Of a stretch of 64,000 nucleotides of DNA, positions 12,501-27,000 are shown in pieces. The stretch is from Hemicentrotus pulcherrimus (taxonomy: Eukaryota > Echinodermata > Echinoidea > Camarodonta > Strongylocentrotidae). The translations under genes and the position numbers were made by a program. Every line of letters starts with the position of its first letter. The first letter of the stretch is position 1. The stretch covers positions 1 through 64,000 of the forward strand of contig BEXV01000382.1 of the NCBI GenBank assembly GCA_003118195.1. Reading direction: 5' to 3'. A model generated the notes under the pieces. The model saw only the letters and a program-made list of their open reading frames with translations, was not told where the DNA came from and did no database searches.

Positions 12501-14661
12501 GTTCAAGTCAAATCCTGTATTTCAAGGATTTTCATTATGATATTTCTCAATAATTTTTAAAAAAAGATTGAATTTCTGAATTTCTTAACAAGAAACACTG
12601 TAATGATATAAATGGGTATATTTTGATCTAGCATGGCTTTCTCTAAGGTGATTAATTTTCTCTCCTAAAAATGATTTACAAAAAGCTTGAACCGGTTCAG
12701 CAAATCAGCAGTTAATACACTCTTCTCATTCTCTAACTGTACATCGTATTTGAAACAATGCAGTTAAACTATGATTTCAATATGTTTTTGCCAATTGGCA
12801 TCTTAAAGATCTTCAAATATTTACTACCTATAAGATCTATACTGCGACCCTGCAAGGGAAAAAAACATTATTGAACCCAAGTACAGTTGTCATTCGTTTT
12901 TTTTGTAAAGCTACCAACTTTATGACTTGATAGCATTATAAGAAGCTCGTGATATGCATGTATATCAATGTTCATGGAAGTTGGAAACCAATGAATACTT
13001 TTGTTACCTCTGATGTATCTTAAACCATGACCACACAACAAATATCCTGGTTGAAATCAAGGTTTTTTTAATCTCCAAACAAATATCAATCGCTACAGTC
13101 CATGGTTAAATGCTAAGTCAAATATATAATTTGGCAAAACAATTATATAGCTGCTTTCACTTTGCTTGTGGTTTATTTCACAATATTTGTTTTAGAACTG
13201 GACAATTATTAACCATCCGCTAAAAGATCCTTTTCAATGCTTGTACTTCTTGCTACATAACATATCTTCTTATAAAGCAATATGAGTCTTAGATGTAGCT
13301 ATTTGATGAATTGTTTGATTTGTTTTTGAATTGCATGTTAGTTCATCCTGCTCACCATAAATAGTTAATGATTATAATACAAGTTGACAGATGGGGAGTT
13401 TCTCATATTAAATGCACTCCATAGGTTAGGGTTATATCACAACTGTTATCCACAGTTGCGTCAGATCCGAGATATGAAGCCCAGAAAGAAGGATATGATT
13501 GCCAAAATTTGAATTTAGTTGATATATAGTCAATTACTTACAATCAAGAGATGCCGAAGAATTTTTATCACCTAGAATGTAGTAATAGGCAAATAATATG
13601 TAAATTAATTATGATCCCTGGTAGTGAGAAGAATCATCTATTATTTTTCATATCTTCAAGTAACCAATTCTTAAAATAGGATAATATATTTTCAAGTGAA
13701 ACAACGTAATGAGAAAGTAAGAATTAAATTTTAGAAAATGGTGAAATAGGGGTTAAAATTAACTCAATTAAATCAATACTAAATTGTCTCTTTTTCCATG
13801 AAAACAACTCAAAATGAAGCAAAGGTCAATCAGAGCTCTTGTGTTCACTTAGAGTTTGAAAAAAAGTTAATGTTTCAATTAAATCATGGCTGGGATATGA
13901 TCCCCGCCGATCTTGCCATTGATTCAAATTGATCACAACTTGCTATCAATCTCGCCTCTGCACTAAAACGATAGGGTTTGTAAGTTTGTGATTGATTGGA
14001 GAATCACTCAACATCGATCATTAGACCATTTTCGTAATGTAACCAAATTTGATACATACATCTTTGTAATGTGCCTCATACAAATGATTAATTCACCTGT
14101 TTGTGGATAATGTATTTCAATAGTAAGAATGCCTAGTGCATACATTAGATGTTGCTAGGTAGGACAATCATTATGGTTTGCCCTACCAAGCAACAAATAC
14201 TGTACGTAATTTGCATTCTGACTTTGAAGATACAATTATTCAAGACAGGTGAATGAAATAATTTGTATCACACTTAGCAAAGACATATGCATTAAATTTT
14301 GTTATATTATGAAAATGGCTATTGTAAATTTATTTAAGAGTGTCCTGGTGTCTGTAAGAAGTCACTGCTTACGGCATCCACAAGACCCTAATGCCTCTCA
14401 TTAGACTTGAAATTGTAAGTGTGGGTGTGGGTGTGGGAGGGGGGTTGAGAGCAGAAGTAACTAGCTTACCCATATCTGGTAGGACAAGCTTGATGGGTAA
14501 GGCCAACTGAGTCAGGGTGTGCTGATAGATGAGTGCCGATAAGCTACTGAAGACGGGCTCATTGACGCATCCCTTCAGGCGCACCCCTCTGGCGTTGGGC
14601 TCGATCAAGAAATGCCTCACCAATTCACTCTGCGGATCGCCACCTATGGAAAGAGAGAGAA

Positions 14662-14716
<55 letters not shown>

Positions 14717-17700
14717 AGAGGAAACAAAGGAACTTATTAATAATCATTACCGGTAGATAACCCTTTGAATACTAAGCCTGGGATAAGTTGGGCTGGGTTC
14801 TATGGAAAAGTGTGTAAGATGGAGCAAAAGTAAACACAAACACACACCAAATTGTATCCAATAGGTTAATGTCCTTTTGGCTTTTGGCAGAAAAAATGTT
14901 GTTAAATAATCAACAACAAAAATCAATCAAAAATTATAACATCATACTATGAGTAAAGGCTGTAAGACATGAGGCCAGAAAGAACAATGAGAAAAGGAAA
15001 GAAATAGAAAGGAAGAAAGATGACAAGAGTGAGAGTGAGAGAGAGTGAGAGAGAGTGAGAGAGAGTGAGAGAGAGTGAGAGAAAGAGATAGAGAGATCTA
15101 GCTAGTACTCAATCTACCCTACATCACAATCAAGCCTCCCAGCATCCCAGGGATGGATGGAGAGTGCAAAATCAACATCACATTTAGGTTTACCAGGATG
15201 GCGCAAAAAATAACTCCTAGGTGCGAGCTGGACCAATTTCCTGTATGAATGTTTGAGGGTGTATGTGAGCAGGGTAATGGTTAACCACACCAATATGAGC
15301 TAGGGGAGCAGGTGGCTGAGAGCTTGTTCATACTCAAAGGTTGTGCTGGTGTGGTCCAGACCGATCTAGTTCGGGCTAATACGTTCTGTGAAACGATACT
15401 GACTGATAAAACCAGACTGTAGGGTACCATGAAGAATGTTGTTGGATGTAACAAGAGATCTTATTTGTAGGCTGGCGCTGGTGCGATTCCAGACCGATCA
15501 AGTTTCGGGTAATACGTTCTGTGAAACACTAGTGACAGATATGACCAGACTGTAGGGTACCATTAAGAATATTGTTGGATTAAACATGAGATCTTATTCA
15601 TGGTTTAAACAAAATCGGAATATCTCAAATTTTCCAGAAAAACAGAATATTCTAGATTATTTGGAAGGGTTAGCAGGTGTGCGACACAGTTGGGGCTGAT
15701 TTGCCCCGTGACAGGATAATGATCCAAGTGATTTAACTTTAATGCAGGGTAGTACTAACAGTAAAGTTGGACGATCAAATGGTATTGTATCTCATTTGTA
15801 TGTTGGTGCTTGTGTGATCCAGAGCAACAAACTTTGGGCTACGATGTTGTGTGAACGACTCATTTAATCCACACAGTAGGGAACTCTCAGGAATATTACT
15901 GGATCCAGCGTTGATAGCATTTTGAAATGGATTTAATTTGATCTGTTCTGTTAACACTGCCTTTCGGTTTGTGCATGTTTCACAATAATTGATCATGCTT
16001 CGTAAGAGAAAGAGAACAACAGAGAAATGTTAAAAAACGAAGGAGGAAAAAAAAATCAAAGATAAAAAACAGAGAAAAATTAAAAGAAGGATATTTCAAA
16101 ACAAGGGGAATACACAATTAAATTCATCTTGTTAAAGAAAATCCTCACTATCAAAAACTAATCAAATCAACAAATCCTATATAAGCATGTTTTTTTCCTT
16201 TATTCAGTCAGCAATAATGCAACAAACCTTGCTTTAAGCAGCATGACATTAACATTATCTTGAATATATATAATGAAGCCAAATATGGCCATGTCAATTT
16301 TCTCAAGGGTTGGGGAATTCATTCAAAAACATTTTTGTTTTAAATAAAGGGGGGGGGGGANNNNNNNNNNNNNNNNNNNNNNNNNNNNNNNNNNNNNNNN
16401 NNNNNNNNNNNNNNNNNNNNNNNNNNNNNNNNNNNNNNNNNNNNNNNNNNNCAAAACTGATTGGAAAGGGATTATAGAACTAAGCTCAAATCTGCCAATT
16501 TATGATCCACTTCATATGGGATCAGGGAAGGATAAGAATATTGATGAATTTTGATGTGACATTGTCTGGAATTGATTATCCATGTACCAAGTGGCGTATT
16601 TAAGGGGAACATCCTGAACATGCACCTCACCCCACGCTTCTGAGGTGATGACCTTTTTCTTTGATTGAAGTTTTTAGAAATATTGTGCCCCCTTTTGTAC
16701 AAAATCCTCAACCCGCCCCTCTATACCTTATACATAATTGGGTTTGAAAGCAAGCCAATATAAAAGTAAAGCTCATATTAAGCTGGCTATCTCAGTGAAA
16801 TAATGGGAAACGGACAAATTTCCTTTATTACATAATCTAATATCTTGTTCGTGCAGACGTACATGCTGATATTATCCTTCTTATATCAAATTAGGCCTAT
16901 GACCTTTAAACACATCTCCCTATGCTGTAGACCAAGCAACGATATTCAAATTAAATTTCGCTCATAATGAAAAGCTCGATCAATTAAGGACTATAACCGA
17001 TGCGGTAATATACAAGGAATGCTCATTAATGTAACGGCAAGGCTGAAGTCAATGCATCTTCAATCATATCATACACATGGCAAATGTTCTGGACAACCTT
17101 AACCCTTTCCTTGCCATGGGGACAAATCTTGCTCAAGGACAAGACTGTTGAATGATGTGTTGGGAGCCTTGGGACTGATAAGGTAGGTTTAAGAGGAAAA
17201 TGTAGTGTTATGAAAAGAAGCATCCAGATTCAATAAGCATAATAGTTAGTGATATTTGCTCATTAGCTGTTCTTTTTGTGACAAATCTGACTGTAAGTTA
17301 AGGTAACATTAAGCCTAATCATGATACTACATGTCTTTGCCAGCTCCATATCTTAACGATGTGAGTCTTTACCTCTGTGTGATACGATTATGTACTTTTC
17401 AACAATTATACATTTTGCGTTCCAGATGTGTCACTATTGCTAAGCTACCAAAGAATGGGAACACTCGCCTTCCTGAAACAGAAACACATAGCTTTAATAT
17501 AAAGTTTATTCCTGTAGAAATTATTCTATGCCGATTGTTACAAGCAAGTCAAGGTGGAATTTCACTCTTGAAAGCTTGAAAGACAAAAATTTCAAAATAT
17601 CGATGGCAAAGAAGGGGTCAAGATTAATCAACTTTCCAATCTACTTGAGAGAGTTTTATTCCTAGCTACTGTAACCTGATGTATATAGCAAGTTGAAAGG

Positions 17701-17998
17701 GGTTGAAAGGGGTTGAAAGGTACCCTATTAGGTGAAAATAAAAGTTGTACATTAATGTATCCTTGACAGTTGAAGGAGAAAAAGTATTAAAAATAACAAA
17801 TGCAGATATTATATCATTTAATCTTAGATGTATTTTGTATATAAATGTTGTATTTACATAATGAGATTCTACCTATATTCATAAGTAACAAAAGAGGGTC
17901 AATTTGAAAGTACAGTGGTATGTAAGCCAATACAATAACCAAGCTCCAAAGTTAGGGTTACGTTCATTCATTATTTACCATTAGGATTACAACCAATT

Positions 17999-18056
<58 letters not shown>

Positions 18057-21000
18057 GGAAGTTGTCTTTGTGTGGTCCCATTAATGTCTGCTCATGTTGT
18101 CTGTTGAGAAACCCAGGTGTTACAATATGGCATGTGACAAGGGCATAACATTAATGAGACAAACAACCCAAAAGTGCATTAAACTATGACTCTGATGACA
18201 CCATCTTTATCAAGGTTGCAGAGTCTATGTATCATCTGTTATTCATGTTTTTAAATAAGAGGCAGAAGAGAATTAACTCTGTGTGAGAGAAAATGAGTTA
18301 ATGCCCTTATGCATGCATGGCACTCAATGGATGAACTATCCTCTACACATTGAGAAGGAATTAATTTCCTTTCCCCTAATACACACAATATAAGCCTACA
18401 ATGAACTGAAAGAATTGTAAACTTCATGTGTGATGTTGCAATTTATAACTTTGCAATTTATAACTTAAGCTATCATAAAAACCTCACTCAAGAACCCACT
18501 CATTGACAGACCTTTTGAGCATTTAATCCCACAAGCTATCACAGAATTAGAATAAAATGTAACCCATCCATTGTATGTTCAAAATGAAATCTACGACTGA
18601 ATCTGTCAAAATAAGAGAAATTAATTAGTAGTTGGTAAATCTTAGAAGAAAATCAATCAAATACCTGGGAATCCTTGAAAATACAGGCACTCTGGGAAAG
18701 TTATACAAAGATTAAAAAAAGGAATTAAAGTATTTGTTGACCCCTTCAACTTTTAACACACTACATGTATGTAATGGCTATTACTTTGAATCATTGAGTC
18801 ATCGTGTCATGCAGGTCGGACAGTCACGTTACTCGACCTTTTGTGCAAACATGCCCATTTTTCATAAAAAGTCATGTACAAATGGCCTGGTCCAATTTAC
18901 CTGACACTTTGTGAAAATCAAACAGCAAATTAATCTACAAAAAATCAAGTCCTTCTTGTGATCTTCTGTTTTGTTTGATGGAAGGTCATGTAACAAGACC
19001 ACGGACACAAAGACCTGATCATTTGAAGTAGGTAAGCCCTATGCAACACCCTTAACAAGGCATCATGTCCCATGACGACACAATTACAACCTTAACATGT
19101 TAACAGCTGTCTGTCTGAATAAGCATCTCACAGAGTTTTAAAGGTATACAAGTCCCAGGTTCCCTTAATTATTTCTAATTCTTGACATTCAGAGTGGTCG
19201 TGAGGAAACTTTTGATTTGTAAAACAATTACTTTGTACTTTGCGTTACGTACAATTTACAGGACTGGAGACGAAGGTAGAATATTGGATAATTTTTTGGT
19301 AACACTTGTTTTCCTATTAAAATGCAAGGTTTCTGTTAAAAGAATGGTGTTAAGAAAGACGATTCATTGATGAGTTTCACTGAGAAACAGACAGGGTGGG
19401 GCTAAACTGTGAAACAGTTTCTAGAGTGACTAAACATTTTCTCCAGTAACATTTTCCTCAGGCTTTATTTCTTAAAGATGCAGGTTAGGGTAACTGGTAG
19501 GTATACAGTAGTGTTAAAGGAAGGATTTCAGTTACTGTAGGAAATTGACTACAGAGCAACTGTTGCTGGATGCATAGAAATGGATTCAAATAAAGTCAAC
19601 ATCATAGTGTCTCTTTTTTTCTTCTTCTCTCTTAGAGGTTTAAAACAAATTATAACACCATTCCATCAACTGCCGGAAGTTAGAAGTTATTTAAAGAACT
19701 TTTCAAGCTTATGAAGGCTAAATCCCCTTTTTTAGACCTGCAGAAGGGGGACAGACCATGGGATGTATATACTTCAATTTTTTTGATCGATGAGAATGTA
19801 TTATGTATGTTCAATGTTATGGCTCTTGTAGAGAGAGAGAAAGAGAGAGGGGGGGGGGGNAGAAAAAAAAGAATAATAATGAAAAACATAGTCTCATAGT
19901 CTCTTTAATTATCTATGCCATTTTGTTTTGAAGGTGCTGAACGTATGAGTCAGATGAAGTCATTTGCAGAACAGACAAGCCTGGGATAATGGAACTCTTT
20001 CTGATTTTTTAATGACAGTTTGACACGGTCTCCTCTCTGTCTCATCACTGCCATTCTCAAGATCTGCTCTACTTTCTACCAAGGTTTATCATTCACCCTC
20101 AAAATCTCTAGCCACATTTACACTGCAAGCGATATCCCCTGGTTTTTTTCTCATATTCGAGTGTTTCGTCAGGAGTTAGCACAACAAAATTTGTAATAAA
20201 AAACCCCCACCTTTGGAGGGTTTTTTTTTAAACGTTGGCAGTGTGTAATCGTACAAATACTGATGAACTTTGTACTGATGACCTGGCAACTCATCCTGAC
20301 AAAATATATGTCCCTATAATTTCATGTCACTCTTCCCTACCACAATGATGTCATTTAGCATGTATTGAGAGCACCTGTTTACTACGAATCATATTCTACT
20401 AAAGTAAGCCTGATCAAAATCAGGTTTTGGAATATATCATCCTGATATCAATTTAGTGTTCCATATCATTTGTCACCTTTAGTTATACAGTATTCCGTGA
20501 CATTTCATATATCACAAAACAAAACATCCGCACATGTTTGTTTCAATTACGGTAAATTTGAAGCTACCGGTATTGCGTAGACATATACTCAACACGGACC
20601 AATTAGTTGGCTCATAGTACCAAATTTTGCCTCATTTTGTGACCAATTTGGCAATTTGGTGCGATTAATCCCAAACCATCTACTCAATTACTTTGGCTTT
20701 TGATCCTCCGGTCTGTTGACATTTCAAATATATTCTGCTCCAATTCGGGCTTACCAGAAACATGTTCCCTAAATTTTTCACAAACATGATTCATGTTGCA
20801 TATTATTAGTGAGCTTGAATGACTGGGGATCCATATATCCTCTTAAATTATCATTTCTGTAACTTCTATTTCCTTCTGGGTTTGCTCTTATGCTATTATT
20901 GCTTCAAAATGATGTCATACTCAATGTGATTCATATCATCTTTCACTGAATGTATATGTTTGCTCTTAAATGTTTACTTAAGTACTAAAGGAATTGACCT

Positions 21001-24000
21001 TGTTATATGCAGAGCAGTGGACATATTAATTAGATTGCTCAAGTATGACTGTATATTGTTTGGCATTGATAAATAATTAGTTTGATAAACACTGGATTAA
21101 CGTTCCTGATGCCCCTACAAGGGCTGCTTGTGGCTGCTTACATAGTGGGAAAGGGGGGAGAAGGCACAACTGGTCTATCTCAATTAAAAAAAACACTAAT
21201 CAGATATACCTCATGAACACAAGAAACAATGTGCCATCATTATCCAGTGCCCCTTTCAAATTTTAAACTCAAAGGGAACATTTGAAAAACCTTCTTTTTG
21301 TTGTTGGTTCGTGAGAGAATTTTAAAGTGCTTTAGCCCCCTCTCCCCAAATTTAAATGCTTGACACATTTTTGTTCGTACTGTAATTGTGACCCTAATAA
21401 TATAAAATGTTATGCTACCTCCCCTTTAAAGAATTCTAGATCTGCTCATGGCTTAAATGATCAGTAAGTGACATTAAAGAAGGATAGAACAGTATTGCGG
21501 TAGAAATTTTATAACAACATTCAGAAGAAAAAACTCAGACCTACATCAACAATACTCCGTAACAGGATGGTTCTTAACAAATGGATGTGATTTTAAAATG
21601 GTCATATCCTTTCGTTGTGATAAGGATTTCTTTACCAAAAATGTATGACTAAACTTTGCATAACTAATGCATAACTTATGGATAAATGCTTGTTTCCTTT
21701 ATGAACTTAAAAATAAACATAATCAGGTTGATACAGGATAAAGCCGGGGGAACAGACAGATAACATACACGCCAACAGCCGAGGGAAGCATAACACATGG
21801 GGCTTAGTAAAGGGAAACATTTCATGTAAAGCTTTTGAATTTTCATTTTCATAGACTGAGAGGAAATGTCAGTTTGATTTAGGTGAAGCTTTATAACTGT
21901 AAGTTAATTTCTTTTACATGTAATGGGTGCGATTACGTATGTTTGGGAAGGGGGGAAAGGAGGCATATAAAGTCTGTTGTCACAGGATGCATTTCATCAA
22001 GGTGCAATAAATCAGATTGAAGATGATTTTTTTTCTTTGCGGAGGAGTCGCTTGAAATGAAATTTTTGAAAAGCTTTCGGTCGGAGGCTGCATCTCGTGG
22101 AAAAGAGTGGATAAGAGGGGTAGAATGTAGTAATCTCTTTGAGACAGACGAATACATTAGTACAACAAACCTCAAGTGAAAGATGGAAGTGACAGAGAAA
22201 ATGAAACATACATTAAAAGAGAATGAGTGAAAATGTTAAACTGAAAACCAGAGTATGAGGGGAAAGAGCAAGACGGAGAAAGAAAAAGGGAGAGAGAGGG
22301 AGAGGGAGAGCAAGAGTGATAGAGAAAAGGAGAGAGGGAAGATTGAAAGGAAAGAGAGAGAATGAGAAAGGGAAGAGAGCCTGATAGAGAAGAAGGATAT
22401 ACTGCCTGCAACACATCCAAATATAAGAAAGAAGAAAAAGTGAAAAATATTTTATGAAAACATAACTTTATAGCTTCAAATCCAGATTGAGATCAAGCCA
22501 GGAAGGGGATAGGATGCAATGCCATCAGATATACGTACATCTCAGACGCACTCCAGATGTTTTCAAAGGAAGATCTACTCTGGTTAATATGACAAGTGTT
22601 TGAGTCGTGATCGTGTGATAATATTTAGAGGCATATACTCATGACGTCATGATGGGTCATAGGCCATAGTATCAAGACGCAACTGAATAGTTCAAAAGCT
22701 TGGCTTGAAACTGTATATCTGTATGCATTTAGTGTGCAGAACACCATTGCTGCCCTTCCATCAAATAATTTCCAATCCCCTAATACACTGCCTGGTTAAT
22801 GAAGCAATTGAGTCATTAAATGATTCAGGTCAAGCAATTTAATATCTTTCCTAATTGCCAAATTCTGTAATGAAGCCTCAATAACCAGCACATTTTCTAC
22901 CTTGGTCGACATTTGAAGCTATGACAATTGATTGTATCTAAATTAATAGTCATTGCGTTCAATTCATTTGATTCTACAATCAATTAATAGATGTATGAAT
23001 CAAAAGAACCTAGTATTCCTTCAGAGGACGGCATTATGCAAATGTTGATGGCATTTCCAGAGCCTAGAGCACCAGGTCAAGCTTTGAACACATAACTTTC
23101 ATTCTGTGAACCAAGAGGCCAAGTAACTGTGCCCCTCGATGTAACCCTGATTAGTAACTCTATGGTAACAAATCCTTGCAAATACAATAGCAAACTATAA
23201 AATGGTTTTAAGTAACTTGGCTTCAGCCAACGTACTTAACGAAAAGTTGAGCTAAGGGATGATCCAACTAAAGTTATGCAACTTGTTCTTTTCTTCTATT
23301 TCCCTTAAAGTAAATACTTAGGTAGAGGATAAGGATTAACAAACATTTGTCTCACTATTTACACAGTGTGGTAATGAGGGCAGAGGTTGGACTTTCAAAA
23401 GTGAGAACTTACTCTGCATGCACAGATCAGAGTGATTTTTAAATGAAATTGATGAAGAAAAGGTCAATCATCGTGATGTTTGAAACATATCGAAATTGTT
23501 GAAGCCTTGAAAGGGAATCTCAGATATTATTAACAAATCTGCTTAGCTTAGCAAATGATTGTACAATTGATTGATTGATCATATGATCAATTGATTGCAA
23601 ATCATGGTCAATTGTAATTGCAAAAAAGCAATTAATTGATAACTTACCTTAAGTTAAGGGGCCAAGGTCCCTTTTAATCGGTATAAATCTTCAGATCTTT
23701 CTGTCCGCCTTAATTATCAATTTATCAGTCTACTTATTCTTATGGCCTAGACATGTCGTATTCAATATCCTAATCAAAAAGTAAAGCCAACTACATGTAC
23801 ATATAGCTCTATTGGATTGATACAAAGTTTACTTGTATTAGCAGTATTATCTTTTCTTTTAAATATGAATGAATTGTTCTAAATTTCTAATTTCTATTAT
23901 CTTTAGTCTATTATTGCAATTGAACACATCACATTATAAAGTTCACAAAGGACCAAAACCATGAGTATTCTAAGTTAACCTTTGAATGTAACCTCAAAGG

Positions 24001-27000
24001 ACCTCCTCGCTGCTCTTAGTTAGCACGCTAAGCTGATAGAACTGTCAAATTTTGTAACCACAAGTTTGTTGGCATGGTCCATAACTACATAACGAGACTA
24101 ACTTCAAAGTTTATAACTGTGACTTAAACTTTAAGAAATTAGTAAAGAGTGAACCTTACTAATAACTAACCAGTCTCATAAGTTGTTTTCTTACCTTTTC
24201 TTGGCGTCGTGTTCGCTGGTACCTGTGCTACTTTCAGTGCTAAACCAAACGCCCCTGGGAAGGAATTGCTGTCTCTTACGATAAAAGTTCCAGGAGTTCT
24301 GTCCTTCAAAATATTGATTGCTAAAACAAAGAGGTGGAGGAAAAATATTAATTAATTATTGGTCACATTTTAACATTTGTTATAAATCATTCAATTTTTG
24401 TGTTATTTATAAGCCAAGAGAGGGAGAGCAGTACTCACCAATAATTATATGCTACATGATCAACCTTTTCTGATCCATTCCACAAGGTTTCTTTCACAAT
24501 GCAATCGCATGACCAGAACTGAACCTTTCATATACCTCTAACCCACGGATACCCTCCAACAATTCCTTCCCTTATTCCCTAATCAATTTTCACCCTCTAC
24601 GCATCCTTTCCTCTTTTTTCCTGCATTACTTCTGTCTCCAGAGAGGGCTGCAGCTTGTCTCTCTTTACTGCCCTCATTCTTGCCTATCTTCTATCCCCAT
24701 CTTTTTTCCTCTCTGAACCTTCTCTTCCTTTACATCCCGGTCTCCCCATCTTTCTCTCTCATCCCGCAAACATTGGTTTCTTGTATTCTTCCTCTGTCTA
24801 TCTCTAATTCTCTCTTGATGCTCTCACTCTCACTCGTTCTCTCTCTCATCCTATCCTCCTGCCTGTCTCCCTCCCCACACCACCCCTCTCTCTCTCTCAT
24901 CCTTCCTCACATTCTCCTTCAGTCTCCCCCTCTCTCCTTTCCTCACCCTCTCTCTTTCTAAAGCTTTAGACCTCTCCCATCACTTTCTTTCTTTCTGTCT
25001 ACCTCCCTCCCTCTTTCATTCTTCCACCCTACGGGCAAGTATCTTACCATCGTCCCTTGTTATGCTAGGATTGTACCACCAGGCTGAGAGATCCTTGACA
25101 AAGCGAACATGTTCTACGCTGGGATCTGAAAGAGTAACAAGAAAGAGAAGGTAAAAACAATTATTCTTAAAAATGTATTGTAAACATATGTATTATTCAT
25201 TTTGATAACTTGTTTCTATAAACTGTTTTTTTGCTGAAAAAGTTTTTTTTGCTGAAAAAAAGAGACTGGTTGTGATAATCAACTCGACAAAAAAGTTTAT
25301 GATTATAATATAGCCAATGAAATATGACGATATCTATTAAGCTATTGAGAATATTTAAGATAAACTTTGAAAACATACCAAAAAATATATATCGAAACCA
25401 AGACTATCCTCCACCTCATGTCTGGATAAGAACAAAAAGCTTGTGATGACTGTCATCATCATCCTCATCATGGTGATAACCAACACAATTGACCATCAAA
25501 ACTTCCTCCTTCTGTTCATCATTCATCATCGACATAATCATCATCATGATCACTATCATCCTCATCATCATCATCACCACCATCATCGATTCATCTAATA
25601 CGCCTTGTATATCTAATATCTTGTCAAAATTACTGTTCTGTTGGAAATGAAAAATAAAACTGAAACTAAAACTGAACATGTTACAGTGGAGCTACCATTT
25701 ATGACTAGTTTATAAGAAAAAACATGGCTTCAGCTTTGCACTGTTTTGTTTTGTTAAATTCTGGAATTTAATGACTTCATAGGAATTAATAGTTGGCCAA
25801 CCTGTGAATATTGGAGCTCAGATAAAAATCATCCAAGCATGTATAATAATCATCCATACCCAGACAGCCTCCCACCAAAGTTATCACCCAAAATAATTCC
25901 ATTACTCCTATTACTTCCATGTTAACAACTCCGGAATCGATGGCAGTTTACGGAGCACTTCACTCTTTAAAAGAATTCACCCCGAAAAGGAAGAGCAGAG
26001 ATCGCCAATGAATGTCTTCGCGTGTAATATTGGACTCGATAAATCTTGCCCGTTTTGGGTTCGATGATCGTAAACCGACAGAGAGAACCAATAAAGAGAA
26101 AGGGGCTGCATAGGGCACCTTTATTACTTATCAATCAAACTGTTTATTCGTAGCTAGGAAGGGCAAAAATGCTCCAAATTTTAGAGGTTTGTTTTGAAAA
26201 GAAGGTCGCTACTTGGTAGTTATTCTACACGTTAATTCTGAGCTGCAGTTGATGAAGAAACATATAATAACTTTTCAATCAGCTGCTTGTAAACATTTTC
26301 CATGACAAAGTTATATGCTGTCTTCACATAAAAATGTAAAGTACTCCTTGTATATTGATTTAGTGGGAACCTTTAATAGGTTGAAATGTGTTTTAGGAGA
26401 ATTCATTAATGTCATGGATTATATCAAGCTCCAACAAACACCAATCTAAAAAGCTCACACCTTCATCACACTTGTTTTGTTATCTGACAAAAAAACTCCT
26501 TTACTACAATTAATATGAGTTTTACTACAATGAGATAAACTAAAGTGATTAACAACTGTTTTATACAGACCTTCTTTGTATTTCTGAACACCACACATTA
26601 CTCCATTCTTGCCATATATGTTAAATATCATTAATATTATGATTCTGATGACGGTGATGAAAATCTTTGAAATTAATATTGTTGCTCTGATAATCATTAA
26701 CATCATTGTCATCATCAATACCATCACTATTTACACTTTTAACTTCTGTACTAAATTGTTCATAACAAAGACATTCCCTATCTAAATCTGCCTGAATACT
26801 CTTCACAAAACTATGGATGATTCTTGAGAAATATACCTAATTAGGGCACAGGAAATAATGCATCTTAATTCCAATTGACACCAGCTGAATAGGTGAGATA
26901 CATAGTACAAGAGAACCTTGTTATCAAACACCTCTTATCAAGCTCTCAAGGGCCTACACAAATTATAATATAGATTAATTTTCAACTCAGTAAGCCATTA

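Larger units (their letters stand above)
14644..24194 (-). other. tensin intron 3 (9.55 kb), interrupting SH2
   Basis: It lies between the two halves of the SH2 domain, with donor GTAAG at 24194 and acceptor CCATAG at 14644. It contains GA microsatellites, a four-unit ~130-bp tandem array (about 15341-15930), assembly gaps at 16361-16451 and 19860, a (CAT)n run at 18001-18056 and a small TIR element near 20117-20247. I see no other coding exon. Confidence 0.85.

Noticed and set aside
18001..18056. Regular short repeats resembling an array
   Set aside because: Trinucleotide microsatellite without spacers; not a CRISPR array, and the genome is eukaryotic.
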